Made by a program: the position numbers and the translations under genes. From Serratia liquefaciens (lineage in GTDB: Bacteria > Pseudomonadota > Gammaproteobacteria > Enterobacterales > Enterobacteriaceae): a stretch of 64,000 bases of DNA. Below are positions 9,348-18,521 of this stretch, piece by piece; within the stretch, counting starts at the first letter, position 1; every line of letters starts with the position of its first letter. Location: contig JAAXZN010000050.1 in NCBI GenBank assembly GCA_012719855.1, positions 124,001 through 188,000 of the forward strand, written 5' to 3'. Under the pieces are notes generated by a model. The model was not told the DNA's origin and searched no databases. It saw only the letters and a list, made by a program, of their open reading frames with translations.

Positions 9348-9458
9348 ATGCGCAAATCGGATCTGTGCGCGATCATCTCCATCGCTGTCGTCGTGGCGGT
9401 GATGTGGGTGGCAAACTGCAGTGCGGATAGGCTTCCGCTACTGGGAAGCGGAGGCTAG
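9348..9458 (+). CDS. Small membrane protein, 36 aa
   Basis: The frame begins MRKSDLCAIISIAVVVAVMW and ends VANCSADRLPLLGSGG, with one hydrophobic span at about residues 8-22. TAAGGAGA, overlapping the stop region of the YmgB-like gene, gives a strong ribosome site 5 bases before the ATG, so translation is likely. The VANC motif looks a little like a lipobox but Asn before Cys is atypical, so I call it a membrane peptide, not a lipoprotein. Family unknown. Confidence 0.6.
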   Translation: MRKSDLCAIISIAVVVAVMWVANCSADRLPLLGSGG

Positions 9459-9593
9459 GCTCTAACGCCTGGAACAGGCAGTATCCGGCGATCGACACAG
9501 CGATCAAACAGCCGGATATGTCTTGATTGGGTTGCCAGCCATAGTTTCAGGCTGGCCGCAGGGTTTAGGCTGAAAAAAAGCCGACAATGCGAG

Positions 9594-9734
9594 CTAACGG
9601 CATTCGCCGGTGATCGCATTTTTCCCTTGAGGACAAACATCGGAGCTTTGCGGGATCACACCCAGAATCGATCCAAAAGACCCTGAACAACCAGACAGCA
9701 TGATAATTGCCAATAAAAATAATCCCCCTTTCAT
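9594..9734 (-). CDS. Small lipoprotein, 46 aa
   Basis: MKGGLFLLAIIMLSGC is a complete lipoprotein signal peptide with lipobox LSGC at residues 13-16. The mature part is about 30 residues with two more cysteines (DVCPQGK, GECR) that could form a disulphide. An AAGGAGT ribosome site lies 7 bases upstream of the ATG. It is monocistronic and followed by a T-run on its own strand. Function unknown. Confidence 0.7.
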   Translation of the reverse strand: MKGGLFLLAIIMLSGCSGSFGSILGVIPQSSDVCPQGKNAITGECR

Positions 9735-9878
9735 CCAACACTCCTTATCTATTGCACTCTTTGGTTATAGATCACTTCTTACCAAGCATCTTTAAAAATG
9801 GCCTTTGCCCGACAACAGGATAACAGTGATAGCAGAAGAATATTATGATGTGATATGACGAAATGGAATTTCAGGCAC

Positions 9879-9900
9879 AAAAAAACCGCCTTCCGGCGGT
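9879..9900 (-). terminator. Terminator of the pgsA-tRNA transcript
   Basis: On the minus strand: stem ACCGCC/GGCGGT with loop GGAA, then a run of seven T. It lies about 48 bases after the tRNA-Leu CCA end. Confidence 0.88.
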
Positions 9901-9947
9901 CACGACATTACTGCTTATTGCTTTGATTATTCTGGAATTTATTTCCC

Positions 9948-10033
9948 TGGTACCCGGGGCGGGACTTGAACCCGCACAGCCATAAGCCGAGGGATTTTAA
10001 ATCCCTTGTGTCTACCGATTTCACCACCCGGGC
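9948..10033 (-). tRNA. leuZ: tRNA-Leu (anticodon TAA)
   Basis: 86-base class II tRNA starting GCCCGGGTGG and ending in encoded CCA, with loop TTTAAAA giving anticodon TAA and a long variable arm. Third of the Gly-Cys-Leu tRNA cluster downstream of pgsA, the order known in enterics. Confidence 0.95.
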
Positions 10034-10043
10034 TCGGGAAAAT

Positions 10044-10117
10044 TGGAGGCGCGTTCCGGAGTCGAACCGGACTAGACGGATTTGCAATCCGCTACATAAC
10101 CGCTTTGTTAACGCGCC
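10044..10117 (-). tRNA. cysT: tRNA-Cys (anticodon GCA)
   Basis: 74-base cloverleaf, GGCGCGTTAAC start, anticodon GCA in GATTGCAAATC, T-arm GGTTCGACTCC, encoded CCA end. Ten bases upstream of tRNA-Leu in the same transcript. Confidence 0.96.
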
Positions 10118-10175
10118 TAAATTCTTGTTTGCCTTTATCAGGCTAAAGCTCGTGAAACACCAGCTTCATCAAATT

Positions 10176-10251
<76 letters not shown>

Positions 10252-10396
10252 ATTAATCAGAACTTACTGATTTTTTTGCTATCTTTCGGCAAATCACCGC
10301 TGCCGTCTGATGCGATGCATTCTACTTACCTGACGTAATGAGTCAATAAAATTGTTGTCTCATTACGTTCGTTTGACGATTTTTGCATCGCTTTGA

Positions 10397-10945
10397 TCAG
10401 GGTTCCAGCAAATCTTTCCGCGCAGCGTTCAAATATTGGAACATTGACCAGAAAGTCAGCACCGCCGCGATGTACAGCAAACCAAAAGACACGTACTCGA
10501 CGGTACGATCGGGACGCCACAGCAGCCCGACCAGCGACATCATTTGCGCCATGGTTTTGACTTTGCCAATCCAGGACACCGCCACGCTGCTGCGTTTACC
10601 GATCTCCGCCATCCACTCACGCAGCGACGAGATGATAATTTCACGGGCAATCATGGTTGCCGCAGGCAAGGTAATCCACCAGGTGTGATAGTGTTCCGCC
10701 ACCAGCACCAGCGCCACCGCCACCATCACTTTGTCCGCCACCGGGTCGAGGAACGCCCCGAAACGGGTCGTTTGCTTCCAGCGACGGGCCAGGAAGCCGT
10801 CAAACCAGTCGGTTATGGCAGCAAACACAAAGATGACGGCGCAAACCATCGGAGCCCAGGTGAACGGCAGGTAAAATGCCAGAACAAAGAATGGGATCAG
10901 AACTACGCGAAACAGAGTAAGCCAAGTCGGTATATTCAATTGCAT
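10397..10945 (-). CDS. pgsA: PgsA, CDP-diacylglycerol-glycerol-3-phosphate phosphatidyltransferase
   Basis: Inner-membrane enzyme making phosphatidylglycerol phosphate, the committed step to phosphatidylglycerol and cardiolipin. 182 residues, standard length. It carries the CDP-alcohol phosphotransferase motif D-x2-D-G-x2-A-R-x8-G-x3-D-x3-D as [10 protein letters not shown] then [10 protein letters not shown] at about residues 46-72, with hydrophobic helices around it. It sits 58 bases after uvrC in the conserved uvrY-uvrC-pgsA order and continues into the tRNA cluster. Confidence 0.97.
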   Translation of the reverse strand: MQLNIPTWLTLFRVVLIPFFVLAFYLPFTWAPMVCAVIFVFAAITDWFDGFLARRWKQTTRFGAFLDPVADKVMVAVALVLVAEHYHTWWITLPAATMIAREIIISSLREWMAEIGKRSSVAVSWIGKVKTMAQMMSLVGLLWRPDRTVEYVSFGLLYIAAVLTFWSMFQYLNAARKDLLEP

Positions 10946-11003
10946 AATGCTAAGGTAACTATCTGGCTGGAGTGGGAATTAAGAGTATGTTGCTACATTG
11001 CCC

Positions 11004-12836
11004 TCAGTGTTTCAATGCATTGTAGATCTTTTCTGCCAATGCTTGTGAAATACCCGGCACTTTTGCAATTTCCTCAACGCTGGCGTTCAATAATGGTTGA
11101 AGTCCGCCCATATACTTCAACAGCACCTGTCGCCGTTTTGGCCCAACGCCGTCGATCAGTTCCAACGCGCTGGTATTCTTTACTTTTGCCCTTCTCTGCC
11201 GATGCCCGGTGATCGCATGGTTATGCGAATCATCGCGGATATGCTGGATCACATGCAGCGCCGGTGAATCCGACGGCAAGGCAATGCCCTCACCTTCCGG
11301 CACAAAGAACAGCGTCTCCAACCCGGCTTTGCGGTCGGCGCCTTTGGCGATGCCAATCAGCAAGGGTTTGTTTTTATCCCAGGTCACGTTCAGCGAATTG
11401 AATACGTCAATCGCCATACCAAGCTGACCCTTACCGCCGTCGATAAAAATAACGTCGGGGATTTTTTTCTCTTCCAGGGCTTTGCCATAACGACGCTTCA
11501 ACACCTGCGCCATCGCGGCATAATCATCCCCAGGGGTAATACCGGTGATATTATAGCGCCGATATTCAGAACGTAGCGGACCATTCGAGTCAAATACCAC
11601 GCAGGAGGCCACAGTTTGCTCCCCCATGGTGTGGCTGATGTCGAAACATTCCATGCGGTTAATTTCGGTCAGATTGAGCACCTTCGCCAATTCTGCCAGC
11701 CGCTGATGGATCGTCGACTGCTGGGAAAGCTTGGTGGTTAGCGCCGTTGCCGCGTTGGTGCGAGCCAGTTTAAGGTAGCGCGCGCGATCCCCTCGCGGCT
11801 TGCTCTGGATCTGAATTTTCCGGCCGGCCAGTTCTGAAAGCGACTCGGCCAACAGGTCTTTTTCCGGCAGGGTAAAGTCCAACAGAATTTCCGCCGGCAA
11901 GGTGCGCATCTGGCTGCCCTGTAGATAGAACTGCCCGACAAAGGTTTGCACCACTTCGCTCATGTCGGTGCCGCCCGGCACTTTCGGGAAGTAACTGCGG
12001 CTGCCCAACACTTTCCCCTGACGGATAAACAGCACGTGCAGGCAAGCCATGCCGGACTCGAAAGCCACGCCAATCACATCCAGATCGTCGCTGTTGCCGG
12101 AAACGAACTGACGTTCGGTCACCCTGCGTACCGCCTGGATCTGGTCGCGGATACGCGCCGCTTCTTCAAAGTTCAATGCCTTGCTGGCGTTTTCCATCCT
12201 TTCGATCAATTGGTGCAGCACCTGCTGATCTTTACCGGACAGGAACAGACGCACGTAATCCACCTGCTGCCGGTATTCCTCCTCACTCACCAACCCGGCG
12301 ACGCAAGGCCCCAGGCAACGCCCAATCTGATATTGGAGGCAAGGACGCGAACGGTTGCGATACACGCTGTTCTCGCACTGGCGTATCGGGAACAATTTCT
12401 GCAACAGCGCCAGCGTTTCACGCACGGCATAAGAATTGGGGAAAGGCCCGAAATACTCCCCTTTGGCGTGTTTGGCGCCGCGATGAACCGCCAGACGTGG
12501 GTGGCTATCCGCGCTCAGGAAGATCAACGGGTAAGATTTATCGTCTCGCAAAAGAACATTATATCGTGGCTGGTATAACTTTATGTAGTTATGTTCCAGT
12601 AATAGCGCTTCTGTTTCGGTATGAGTAACAGTTACGTCTATTTGAGCGATATTTTTAACCAACGTCTCCGTTTTTCTGCTGCCAACCTGTTGGCGGAAGT
12701 AACTGGCGAGGCGTTTTTTCAGGTCTTTGGCTTTACCGACGTAGATAACCGTGCCAGTAGCGTCATACATACGGTAGACGCCAGGCTGGCTGGTTACGGT
12801 ACTGAGAAATGCTTTGGCATCAAAACGGTCACTCAC
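11004..12836 (-). CDS. uvrC: UvrC, excinuclease ABC subunit C
   Basis: Nuclease of nucleotide-excision repair making both incisions around lesions marked by UvrAB. 610 residues, full length. N-terminal GIY-YIG domain at about 16-94 ([21 protein letters not shown]), a cysteine-rich stretch near 155, UVR motif at about 205-240 that binds UvrB, RNase H-like endonuclease around IDGGKGQLG, and helix-hairpin-helix repeats at the C-terminus ([17 protein letters not shown]). Its start overlaps the uvrY stop by 8 bases, so the two are translationally coupled. Confidence 0.98.
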   Translation of the reverse strand: MSDRFDAKAFLSTVTSQPGVYRMYDATGTVIYVGKAKDLKKRLASYFRQQVGSRKTETLVKNIAQIDVTVTHTETEALLLEHNYIKLYQPRYNVLLRDDKSYPLIFLSADSHPRLAVHRGAKHAKGEYFGPFPNSYAVRETLALLQKLFPIRQCENSVYRNRSRPCLQYQIGRCLGPCVAGLVSEEEYRQQVDYVRLFLSGKDQQVLHQLIERMENASKALNFEEAARIRDQIQAVRRVTERQFVSGNSDDLDVIGVAFESGMACLHVLFIRQGKVLGSRSYFPKVPGGTDMSEVVQTFVGQFYLQGSQMRTLPAEILLDFTLPEKDLLAESLSELAGRKIQIQSKPRGDRARYLKLARTNAATALTTKLSQQSTIHQRLAELAKVLNLTEINRMECFDISHTMGEQTVASCVVFDSNGPLRSEYRRYNITGITPGDDYAAMAQVLKRRYGKALEEKKIPDVIFIDGGKGQLGMAIDVFNSLNVTWDKNKPLLIGIAKGADRKAGLETLFFVPEGEGIALPSDSPALHVIQHIRDDSHNHAITGHRQRRAKVKNTSALELIDGVGPKRRQVLLKYMGGLQPLLNASVEEIAKVPGISQALAEKIYNALKH

Positions 12837-13485
12837 TGCTTAACAACGTCTCCGCATTGAACAATCCGTGTCGGATAGCCAGGTGTGTCAATTCGACGTC
12901 ACCGCTGATATTCAGCTTGCTGAACATGCGGTAACGGTAACTGTTCACCGTTTTCGGGCTGAGACTCAGCTGTTCCGAGATCTCGTTAACTTTTTTGCCT
13001 TTGGTGATCATCAGCATGATCTGCAGCTCGCGCTCAGACAGGCAGCTGAACGGGGTTTCCGTCTGTGGCTCCAACTGGCTCAACGCCATCTGTTGTGCGA
13101 TATCGGACGCGATATAACGCTGCCCGGCCTGCACCGTACGAATGGCATTCACCACATCCTGCGGCGCCGCACCCTTGCTGAGATAACCTGCGGCTCCGGC
13201 CTGCATCACCTTAGCCGGCAAGGGATTTTCAGTGTGAATAGTCAGCATGATGACTTTAACGTCGGGCGCATAGCGTACAATTTTGCGCGTGGCTTCCAGC
13301 CCGCCAATACCCGGCATGTTCATATCCATAAGAACGATATCTACAGCATTGCCACGGCACCATTTCACGGCGTCTTCACCGCACTGGGCCTCCCCGACAA
13401 CTTTTATACCTTTGATATCTTCAAGAATGCGTCGTATCCCTGCGCGCACCAGTTCGTGGTCATCAACAAGAAGAACGCTAATCAA
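12829..13485 (-). CDS. uvrY: UvrY, response regulator of the BarA/UvrY system
   Basis: NarL-type response regulator that, phosphorylated by BarA, activates the CsrB/C small RNAs and so carbon storage and motility switching. Receiver domain with acidic pocket DDHE near residue 8 and the phospho-Asp in VLMDMNMPG at about 54. LuxR-type HTH at about 145-200 ([21 protein letters not shown]). I chose the TTG at 13485 (Leu-Ile-Ser-Val), which has GGAGA 8 bases upstream and gives the family length of 218; an upstream ATG would add 11 unrelated residues. Confidence 0.95.
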   Translation of the reverse strand: MISVLLVDDHELVRAGIRRILEDIKGIKVVGEAQCGEDAVKWCRGNAVDIVLMDMNMPGIGGLEATRKIVRYAPDVKVIMLTIHTENPLPAKVMQAGAAGYLSKGAAPQDVVNAIRTVQAGQRYIASDIAQQMALSQLEPQTETPFSCLSERELQIMLMITKGKKVNEISEQLSLSPKTVNSYRYRMFSKLNISGDVELTHLAIRHGLFNAETLLSSE

Positions 13486-14262
13486 GGAAAAATCTCCAAA
13501 AAGAAGGGAGTAACGCAATCAGCCTTTGTTATAGCCTGCGATATTACTTGTTTTTCTGCCAAGAATGAACACAGATTAATACTTACTTCCGATTAACTTT
13601 GCGCAGTGGGCCAGATTTTTGAATTTTAGTCACTCAGGTCGCCTGATAAAACCCTTGTTTGCAGATAAAAAGCCATCGATGTCAATATTACCCCTAGTGA
13701 ACCGGGCCACATGGGACTGCGACAATCCCGAAGCGAAGGTAAAATCAGTGTAAGCAATCGCAACACGGATAATATTAACACTAACACAACAAGATTGTAA
13801 TCCATTGAAATAGAACAATATAGCAGATTGGTTTTTATCTTCTTCTGTAAGAGTCATTGCGCAAAGAAATTACTTGCTCCAGACGTCTGTGAGACGCCAG
13901 GGTTGATGATTTAAATAACCCTGACAAGTTAACAATAACCCGACAGGCAAATACTTATTAACTCGTAAAAAATAACTTGGCTATTATTCCTCGGCGGCTC
14001 CGGTACCAAACTACCAACAGTCTATTCAATAATCACTAGTCAGTATGCACTATAATGTGGAAGTTGATAAAACCGCGATCGATGCCGCGTTAGCCATACC
14101 TACACGGATATCGCGCTATCGGTACAGATGGATATCTGCATACTATGCTATACTCCGCGCCCAGTTAAATACGCATCTGCACGTCTGGTTGAATGAAACC
14201 GGTGCGGGTGCGCATCACAAAGCACATTGTTTCAGGCTTCGGCCTCAAAATCAGGAGAGAAA
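13486..14262. other. Intergenic region between uvrY and yecF
   Basis: Divergent promoter region of 777 bases, AT-rich in its central part. Two frames inside (13630-13857 minus; 14045-14266 plus) lack ribosome sites and recognisable domains, and I do not call them. CTATGCTATACT near 14143-14154 could be a -10 region for yecF. Confidence 0.5.
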
Positions 14263-14487
14263 ATGAGCAACGTTGACTTTACTACGTCTGCAAACCCGGA
14301 AACGCTGGCGACAGAAGTCGCCTGTCTTAAAGCCACGCTGACGCTGATCCTGAAATCGATCGGCCAGGCCGACGCCGGGAAAGTCATTATCAACATGGAA
14401 CGCTTTATCGCGCAGATTGAAGATCCGACCCAGGCCGAAATCTTTAAAAACAGCATTCAGCAGATTAAGCACGCCTACCGCCAATAA
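14263..14487 (+). CDS. yecF: YecF, DUF2594 family protein
   Basis: 74-residue soluble helical protein of unknown function, closely resembling enterobacterial YecF, which also neighbours uvrY in E. coli. Family-typical segments are EVACLKATLTLILKSIGQAD and the ending IKHAYRQ. AGGAGA lies 6 bases before the ATG at 14263; an upstream in-frame ATG at 14227 has no ribosome site. Confidence 0.9.
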   Translation: MSNVDFTTSANPETLATEVACLKATLTLILKSIGQADAGKVIINMERFIAQIEDPTQAEIFKNSIQQIKHAYRQ

Positions 14488-14599
14488 GCTATTCCCTTCC
14501 GGCCTGCCGTCACCGCGGGCCCGTTTCCCTCCAGCCTCCTGGTGATTGATCACCCTGGTTATTTCAGGCAATGTGCTTTTATTTACGCCAGAGAGACAT

Positions 14600-14941
14600 A
14601 TGGGCATCGTGGTAAAAGCGCTGATTGGCGCACTGGTGGTGGTACTCATTGGCCTGCTTGCCAAAAGCCGCAGCTACTATATCGCCGGTCTGGTGCCGTT
14701 GTTCCCGACCTTCGCACTGATTGCCCATTACATCGTCGGCAGCGAACGCTCAATCGAAGCGTTGAGAACCACGCTGATTTTCGGCATGTGGGCCGTTTTA
14801 CCCTATCTGGTGTATCTGATTTCGCTGTATTTCTTTATCAACAGCATGAGATTGTCCTGGGCGCTGGCCGCAGCGGTACTGTGTTGGATCGCGGCGGCCT
14901 GGCTTTTGATTACCCTGTGGGGATGGTGGCAGGGGCGTTGA
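14600..14941 (+). CDS. ydgC: YdgC/GlpM family inner-membrane protein
   Basis: 113 residues with about four hydrophobic spans and the conserved stretch SRSYYIAGLVPLFPTFALIA, which defines the YdgC/GlpM family. GlpM was linked to alginate in Pseudomonas; in enterics the role is unknown. Start at 14600 (MGIVVKAL) matches the family. A longer frame from 14546 adds an unrelated leader. It converges with the lipoprotein gene at 14956. Confidence 0.88.
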   Translation: MGIVVKALIGALVVVLIGLLAKSRSYYIAGLVPLFPTFALIAHYIVGSERSIEALRTTLIFGMWAVLPYLVYLISLYFFINSMRLSWALAAAVLCWIAAAWLLITLWGWWQGR

Positions 14942-14955
14942 GTGCCCCACCAGAC

Positions 14956-15387
14956 TTACGGCCTGCCGGCCTGCAGAACAAACCCGCGCTGCATATCTCC
15001 CGCCACGCGGAAATAGCGGCTTTCGCCGGCACGCAACGTCATCGGTAACCGGCCGCTGGTATCGCGCCAGATACACAGACTGTTTTCGATCATATCCTGC
15101 CCAATGCTGATTTCATTATTGCCGACCGGCACCCGGAATTCGGCCTTTTCTTTCGCCGCCAGCGACGCAGCAAACTCCCCGTTGATATAAACCCCGGTTC
15201 GGCAACTGCCAGCCAACATCCCACTGTCACGTACCACCACTATCGTGGCAAAAGGGGTCTGCGGCATATTCTGATAAAGCAACAGCCGGCTAGGAGGCGC
15301 TAATTCGGCCTGTTGTAGCGGAACAGACTGCGTGGCGCAGCCAGACAACAGCACGGTGGTAACAAGTAACGCGGCGTAACGCTTCAT
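14956..15387 (-). CDS. Hypothetical lipoprotein, 143 aa
   Basis: Signal peptide MKRYAALLVTTVLLSGC with lipobox LSGC, so the mature protein is lipid-anchored at about residue 17. The rest is beta-rich with a central ICWRDTSGR-type loop and two cysteines that may pair. AGGAG lies 8 bases before the ATG. The segment on surface-exposed ligand or tissue-type DUF2846-like lipoproteins is similar in style, but I cannot assign a family firmly. Single gene. Confidence 0.8.
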   Translation of the reverse strand: MKRYAALLVTTVLLSGCATQSVPLQQAELAPPSRLLLYQNMPQTPFATIVVVRDSGMLAGSCRTGVYINGEFAASLAAKEKAEFRVPVGNNEISIGQDMIENSLCIWRDTSGRLPMTLRAGESRYFRVAGDMQRGFVLQAGRP

Positions 15388-15618
15388 CCTGAGCTCCTGG
15401 GGAAAACCAACTTTTATAGTAGCAACACAATAGCCTGCGGCTATAGCGCCAGAGCATCATCAATGAAAAAATAGGATAACTTCCCGTATACTCAAGCTAA
15501 TCGTAAAGGCCATGCGCTTACCTTCACCGGCCGTGATGCTGTTCGGCCAAAACTGCCGGCTGACATAAGAAAATTCCGTAGTTAGAATACTGAAATGAAT
15601 AAGATTTTTATGATCCCT

Positions 15619-15933
15619 TTAAAGTTTGACCATACGTTTTTGAATGTCTTCGCGAAAGGCATCGCCCACAAAATTAAAACCATCCTCAGTCACATAAACG
15701 CGTGAGTAACCATTCTCTGATAACGTCGTCACCATGTAACCCGCACTGATCATCTCTGTAGAAGGCGCATTCATCAGCGTGAGAAAGCCGCGCCCCCGGC
15801 ACCATTGATAAAAACGAGTACGACCGTAACCAAATGAATCCCCGACATCGGAAAGGTTTCTTAACCTGTCACAATCTTCTGATAATGAAGGTAAATCAGC
15901 ACTGTCTTTAGGTACTTCAGATTTATTCGCCAA
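15619..15933 (-). CDS. Orphan protein resembling a phage antirepressor C-terminal (KilAC/ANT) domain
   Basis: 104 residues. The stretch FYQWCRGRGFLTLMNAPSTE, then ISAGYMVT, YSRVYVTEDGFNFV follows the pattern of phage antirepressor ANT/KilAC domains (short helix, fixed-sequence middle, T-x-x-G-x-x-x-(I/V) end). The start is a TTG at 15933 with AAGGGAG 8 bases upstream; no good ATG exists. It stands alone in AT-rich DNA with no phage genes next to it, so it may be a domesticated fragment. The domain call is by eye. Confidence 0.6.
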   Translation of the reverse strand: MANKSEVPKDSADLPSLSEDCDRLRNLSDVGDSFGYGRTRFYQWCRGRGFLTLMNAPSTEMISAGYMVTTLSENGYSRVYVTEDGFNFVGDAFREDIQKRMVKL

Positions 15934-16395
15934 AATAAAACTCCCTTTAACATCTTCATCATCATGACAACTGCTTCTCGATCCTGAATCTAAAAAATTT
16001 ACACATGAATTGCAATCGTATTACCGGCAAATTGAATAATAGTTTTATTTTCTATAATTCATAAAAAGCAATAGAAGAAACCCTATTCTAATTCATGACT
16101 CTTCAAATACCCTTGCGTTACCAATAATAAGAATTAATCTTTAGGTAAATATCTTAAAGAAATAGAATCAATACGCACCCAATGAAAGTTAGCAGGTACA
16201 TTATAACAATGGGTACTATTTCATTATTAGAAATGACGTTTTCAGCCCTGCACTGTCGGTATTACATCAACCTCGTCTAAACAATAACTATTATCATTTC
16301 CAATTTTAACATCAGTTTATTACACTCATGCCCTCTCTCGCCTAGGAAGATTCTTAGCGTGTGAATACAGGATGAAAGGAAGAGTTAGGGATACC
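15934..16395. other. AT-rich intergenic region
   Basis: About 460 bases much richer in A+T than the flanks. It presumably holds promoters for both flanking genes. I see no supported gene or RNA in it. Confidence 0.4.
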
Positions 16396-16752
16396 ATGAA
16401 GACGTTTAGTTTTTTGATTATATTGCCATTAATGACATTGACTGCCTGTACCCAGTGGGAAAAGCCTGGCGCAAGCAGCACCACTCGCGAGGCCGACTAT
16501 GCCGAATGCAAAGGGCGTGGTTATGAACGCTTTCCGCCCGATGTGGTGAGAGATTTTGAATTTAGCTACGAGAACCAATACCAGACCTGCGAGAAAAACA
16601 AGAAGGACTGCCCGGCAGGCTACCGTTACGATAAGCAGCCTTCGTTTAAAACAGTGCAGAACGATCGTAACGAAGATGCACGATCGGCAACCATTCAGGC
16701 ATGTATGTATGGGAAAGGCTGGCACGAAAAAACCTATTATTGGCCACAGTAG
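16396..16752 (+). CDS. Hypothetical lipoprotein, 118 aa
   Basis: Signal peptide MKTFSFLIILPLMTLTAC with lipobox LTAC. The mature part is rich in charged residues and has five cysteines (AECKGRGY, QTCEKNKKDC, QACMYGKGW), suggesting disulphides. I chose the ATG at 16396, after AGGG, over an in-frame ATG eight codons upstream because it starts directly with the signal peptide. Function unknown; monocistronic. Confidence 0.75.
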   Translation: MKTFSFLIILPLMTLTACTQWEKPGASSTTREADYAECKGRGYERFPPDVVRDFEFSYENQYQTCEKNKKDCPAGYRYDKQPSFKTVQNDRNEDARSATIQACMYGKGWHEKTYYWPQ

Positions 16753-16801
16753 CCGTAATAACAGCGGCGCGGCCGGCACATCGCCTCACGCGCCACTGAG
16801 T

Positions 16802-16957
16802 TCACTCATCATCACCGTGCGGCATGCCGGTCCTGGGTTTTCGCTTGTCCCCTTCCGGCTTTTTATCTTTTGCGGCCGATAGCGCCCGGCCAATCAACCA
16901 CAACAATAGCGGCATCAACAGCAGGCACAGCCCCAGCGTGATCAATGCATTCGTCAT
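16802..16957 (-). CDS. Small membrane protein, 51 aa
   Basis: Starts MTNALITLGLCLLLMPLLLW and continues LIGRALSAAKDKKPEGDKRK, then a charged tail ending GMPHGDDE. One long hydrophobic span (residues 4-22) plus a basic cytoplasmic tail. It begins 49 bases after the hydroxyproline dehydrogenase operon on the same strand, so it may be read from that transcript. No family recognised. Confidence 0.55.
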   Translation of the reverse strand: MTNALITLGLCLLLMPLLLWLIGRALSAAKDKKPEGDKRKPRTGMPHGDDE

Positions 16958-17005
16958 CCGTTATCCGCCCGATTTGTCCGGTCATCTTGCCTGAGTGTAG
17001 CAGGC

Positions 17006-18268
17006 TTATTGGTCAGTCTCGATGCCGTTCAATCGCGCCAGGGTTTCGACCCTTACCGGCGTCAGCGGTATCCGCGGAGCCGGTAGCGGCCAGCCAAGCA
17101 AATGACGCACCGCCGTCGCGCAAATCTTCCCCTGACAAGCCCCCATGCCACAACGACTGCTCAGCTTGGCCGTCGTCCAGTCAGGAAAGCCGCTTAGCTG
17201 GCTTAAGGAAACGTCTTCACAACGGCACACCAGGGTTTGCGGTTGCGCCAACGCTTTCAACGCGGGATCCAACGCAAAAGTCTGTGCCACGGCATCGGCG
17301 AATCGCCGCCATTTATCACGTTGCCGCATCAATCCCTTCGCCCGTTGTTGATTGCCGGTGGCGACATACCCGGCAATAGCCCCTTCCGTCAGCGCCAGCT
17401 CGCTGCCCCCTATTCCGGTACATTCACCGGCGGCATAAATTTTCGGCTGACTGGTCTGCTGGTTATCGTCCACGGTAACGGCGTCATCATAAAGGCGGCA
17501 GCCCAGCAGCATCGCCAGTTCGACGTTCGCTACCAGGCCAAAACCGCAGGCCAGGCGTTCACAGGCCAGCGTCGTCACTCGAGTGCCCGTTTGCAGCCGT
17601 ATCGCCGTCAACCGTTGATCACCTATTGCTTCCAGCACAAAGCTGCCAGGGCGGTAATGGCGGTTGATCAGGGTAAATGACTGGCGTAACTTGGCCGGCC
17701 AACGCCACAACCCACCGGCAAACGCCGTCAGGCGCGTGGCTGGTGCCTGTTCTGCCACCCTCACCACTTCTCCCCCGGCCTTGATCACGCTGTTGGCCAC
17801 CGCCAGCAGTAACGGGCCACTGCCGGCAATCACCACCCGCTCCCCTTTGATCGGTAATCCCTGTTTGATCTGTGCCTGCAACCCACCGGCACCGGTCACA
17901 CCAGGCAACGTCCAGCCGGGAAACGGCAACAGCAACTCACGCGCGCCACAGCACAAGATCAATGTTTGATAGTCCACCACTCCGCTGCCTGTCGCATCTT
18001 CGTAGAGCATTTTCTGCGGCCCACACTGAGCGATAATCTTCACCCCATTAAGCAAGGTCAGATTACTCGGGGCCTCCACGCCCTGCCGATACCGATGCGC
18101 CAACGCCGGTAGTACCACGTTGGGTCCGTCACGCCAGATCTGCCCGCCCGGCCGCAGGTTATCGTCAAGCACCAGCACTGACTGGCCACTTTCTGCCGCC
18201 GCCCCGGCCGCCGCCAGCCCGGCAGGGCCCGCACCGATAACCAGCACATCGCACACGAGGTCACTCAT
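17006..18268 (-). CDS. D-hydroxyproline dehydrogenase, FAD/NAD-binding subunit with BFD-like [2Fe-2S] domain
   Basis: Large flavoprotein subunit of a three-part dehydrogenase oxidising cis-4-hydroxy-D-proline to the cyclic imine. Rossmann motif GAGPAGLAAAGAAAESG at about residues 12-28 and a second dinucleotide site VIAGSGPLLLAVAN. The C-terminus has a BFD-like iron-sulfur domain with CRCEDVS and CGMGACQGKIC cysteines. Start at 18268 (MSDLVCDVLVIGAG) overlaps the small ferredoxin-like gene by 8 bases; the longer frame only adds out-of-context codons. Third subunit after the DAO-type and [2Fe-2S] subunits. The assignment rests on the epimerase neighbour and the known heteromeric enzyme family. 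Confidence 0.85.
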   Translation of the reverse strand: MSDLVCDVLVIGAGPAGLAAAGAAAESGQSVLVLDDNLRPGGQIWRDGPNVVLPALAHRYRQGVEAPSNLTLLNGVKIIAQCGPQKMLYEDATGSGVVDYQTLILCCGARELLLPFPGWTLPGVTGAGGLQAQIKQGLPIKGERVVIAGSGPLLLAVANSVIKAGGEVVRVAEQAPATRLTAFAGGLWRWPAKLRQSFTLINRHYRPGSFVLEAIGDQRLTAIRLQTGTRVTTLACERLACGFGLVANVELAMLLGCRLYDDAVTVDDNQQTSQPKIYAAGECTGIGGSELALTEGAIAGYVATGNQQRAKGLMRQRDKWRRFADAVAQTFALDPALKALAQPQTLVCRCEDVSLSQLSGFPDWTTAKLSSRCGMGACQGKICATAVRHLLGWPLPAPRIPLTPVRVETLARLNGIETDQ

Positions 18269-18521
18269 TCTCCGTCCTCTCAATCTGCATTCCCGGCTGA
18301 CAGAGCGTCTGGCATGCCAGTCGCCGCAAGCCATTTACGGTCACGCGGCACTCCTGGCAAACCCCCATGCCGCAAAACGGCGTGCGCGCTTGTCCGCTGA
18401 CCGAAACACGACAGCTGTCCGCACCACTCAGACTGAGCGCCGCCGCCACGCTAACCCCTTCCGGAACCCAGAGGCTTTCACCGTTAAGGGTCACCCTCAG
18501 TTGATTCTGTTTTTGGCTCAT
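18261..18521 (-). CDS. D-hydroxyproline dehydrogenase, small [2Fe-2S] subunit
   Basis: 86-residue ferredoxin-like protein with the iron-sulfur ligands in FCGMGVCQECRV and ACQTLC, like the N-terminal domain of heteromeric sarcosine oxidase alpha subunits. It likely passes electrons between the two flavin subunits. ATGA overlap with the DAO gene (18518-18521) and an 8-base overlap with the next gene show a tightly coupled operon. Confidence 0.86.
   Translation of the reverse strand: MSQKQNQLRVTLNGESLWVPEGVSVAAALSLSGADSCRVSVSGQARTPFCGMGVCQECRVTVNGLRRLACQTLCQPGMQIERTENE

Noticed and set aside
13630-13857. 75-codon minus-strand frame between uvrY and yecF
   Set aside because: No ribosome site within reach and no family pattern.
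14045-14266. 73-codon plus-strand frame ending in the yecF start (ATGA)
   Set aside because: No ribosome site; the sequence looks like a promoter and leader (a -10-like TATGCTATACT inside). The overlap may be chance.
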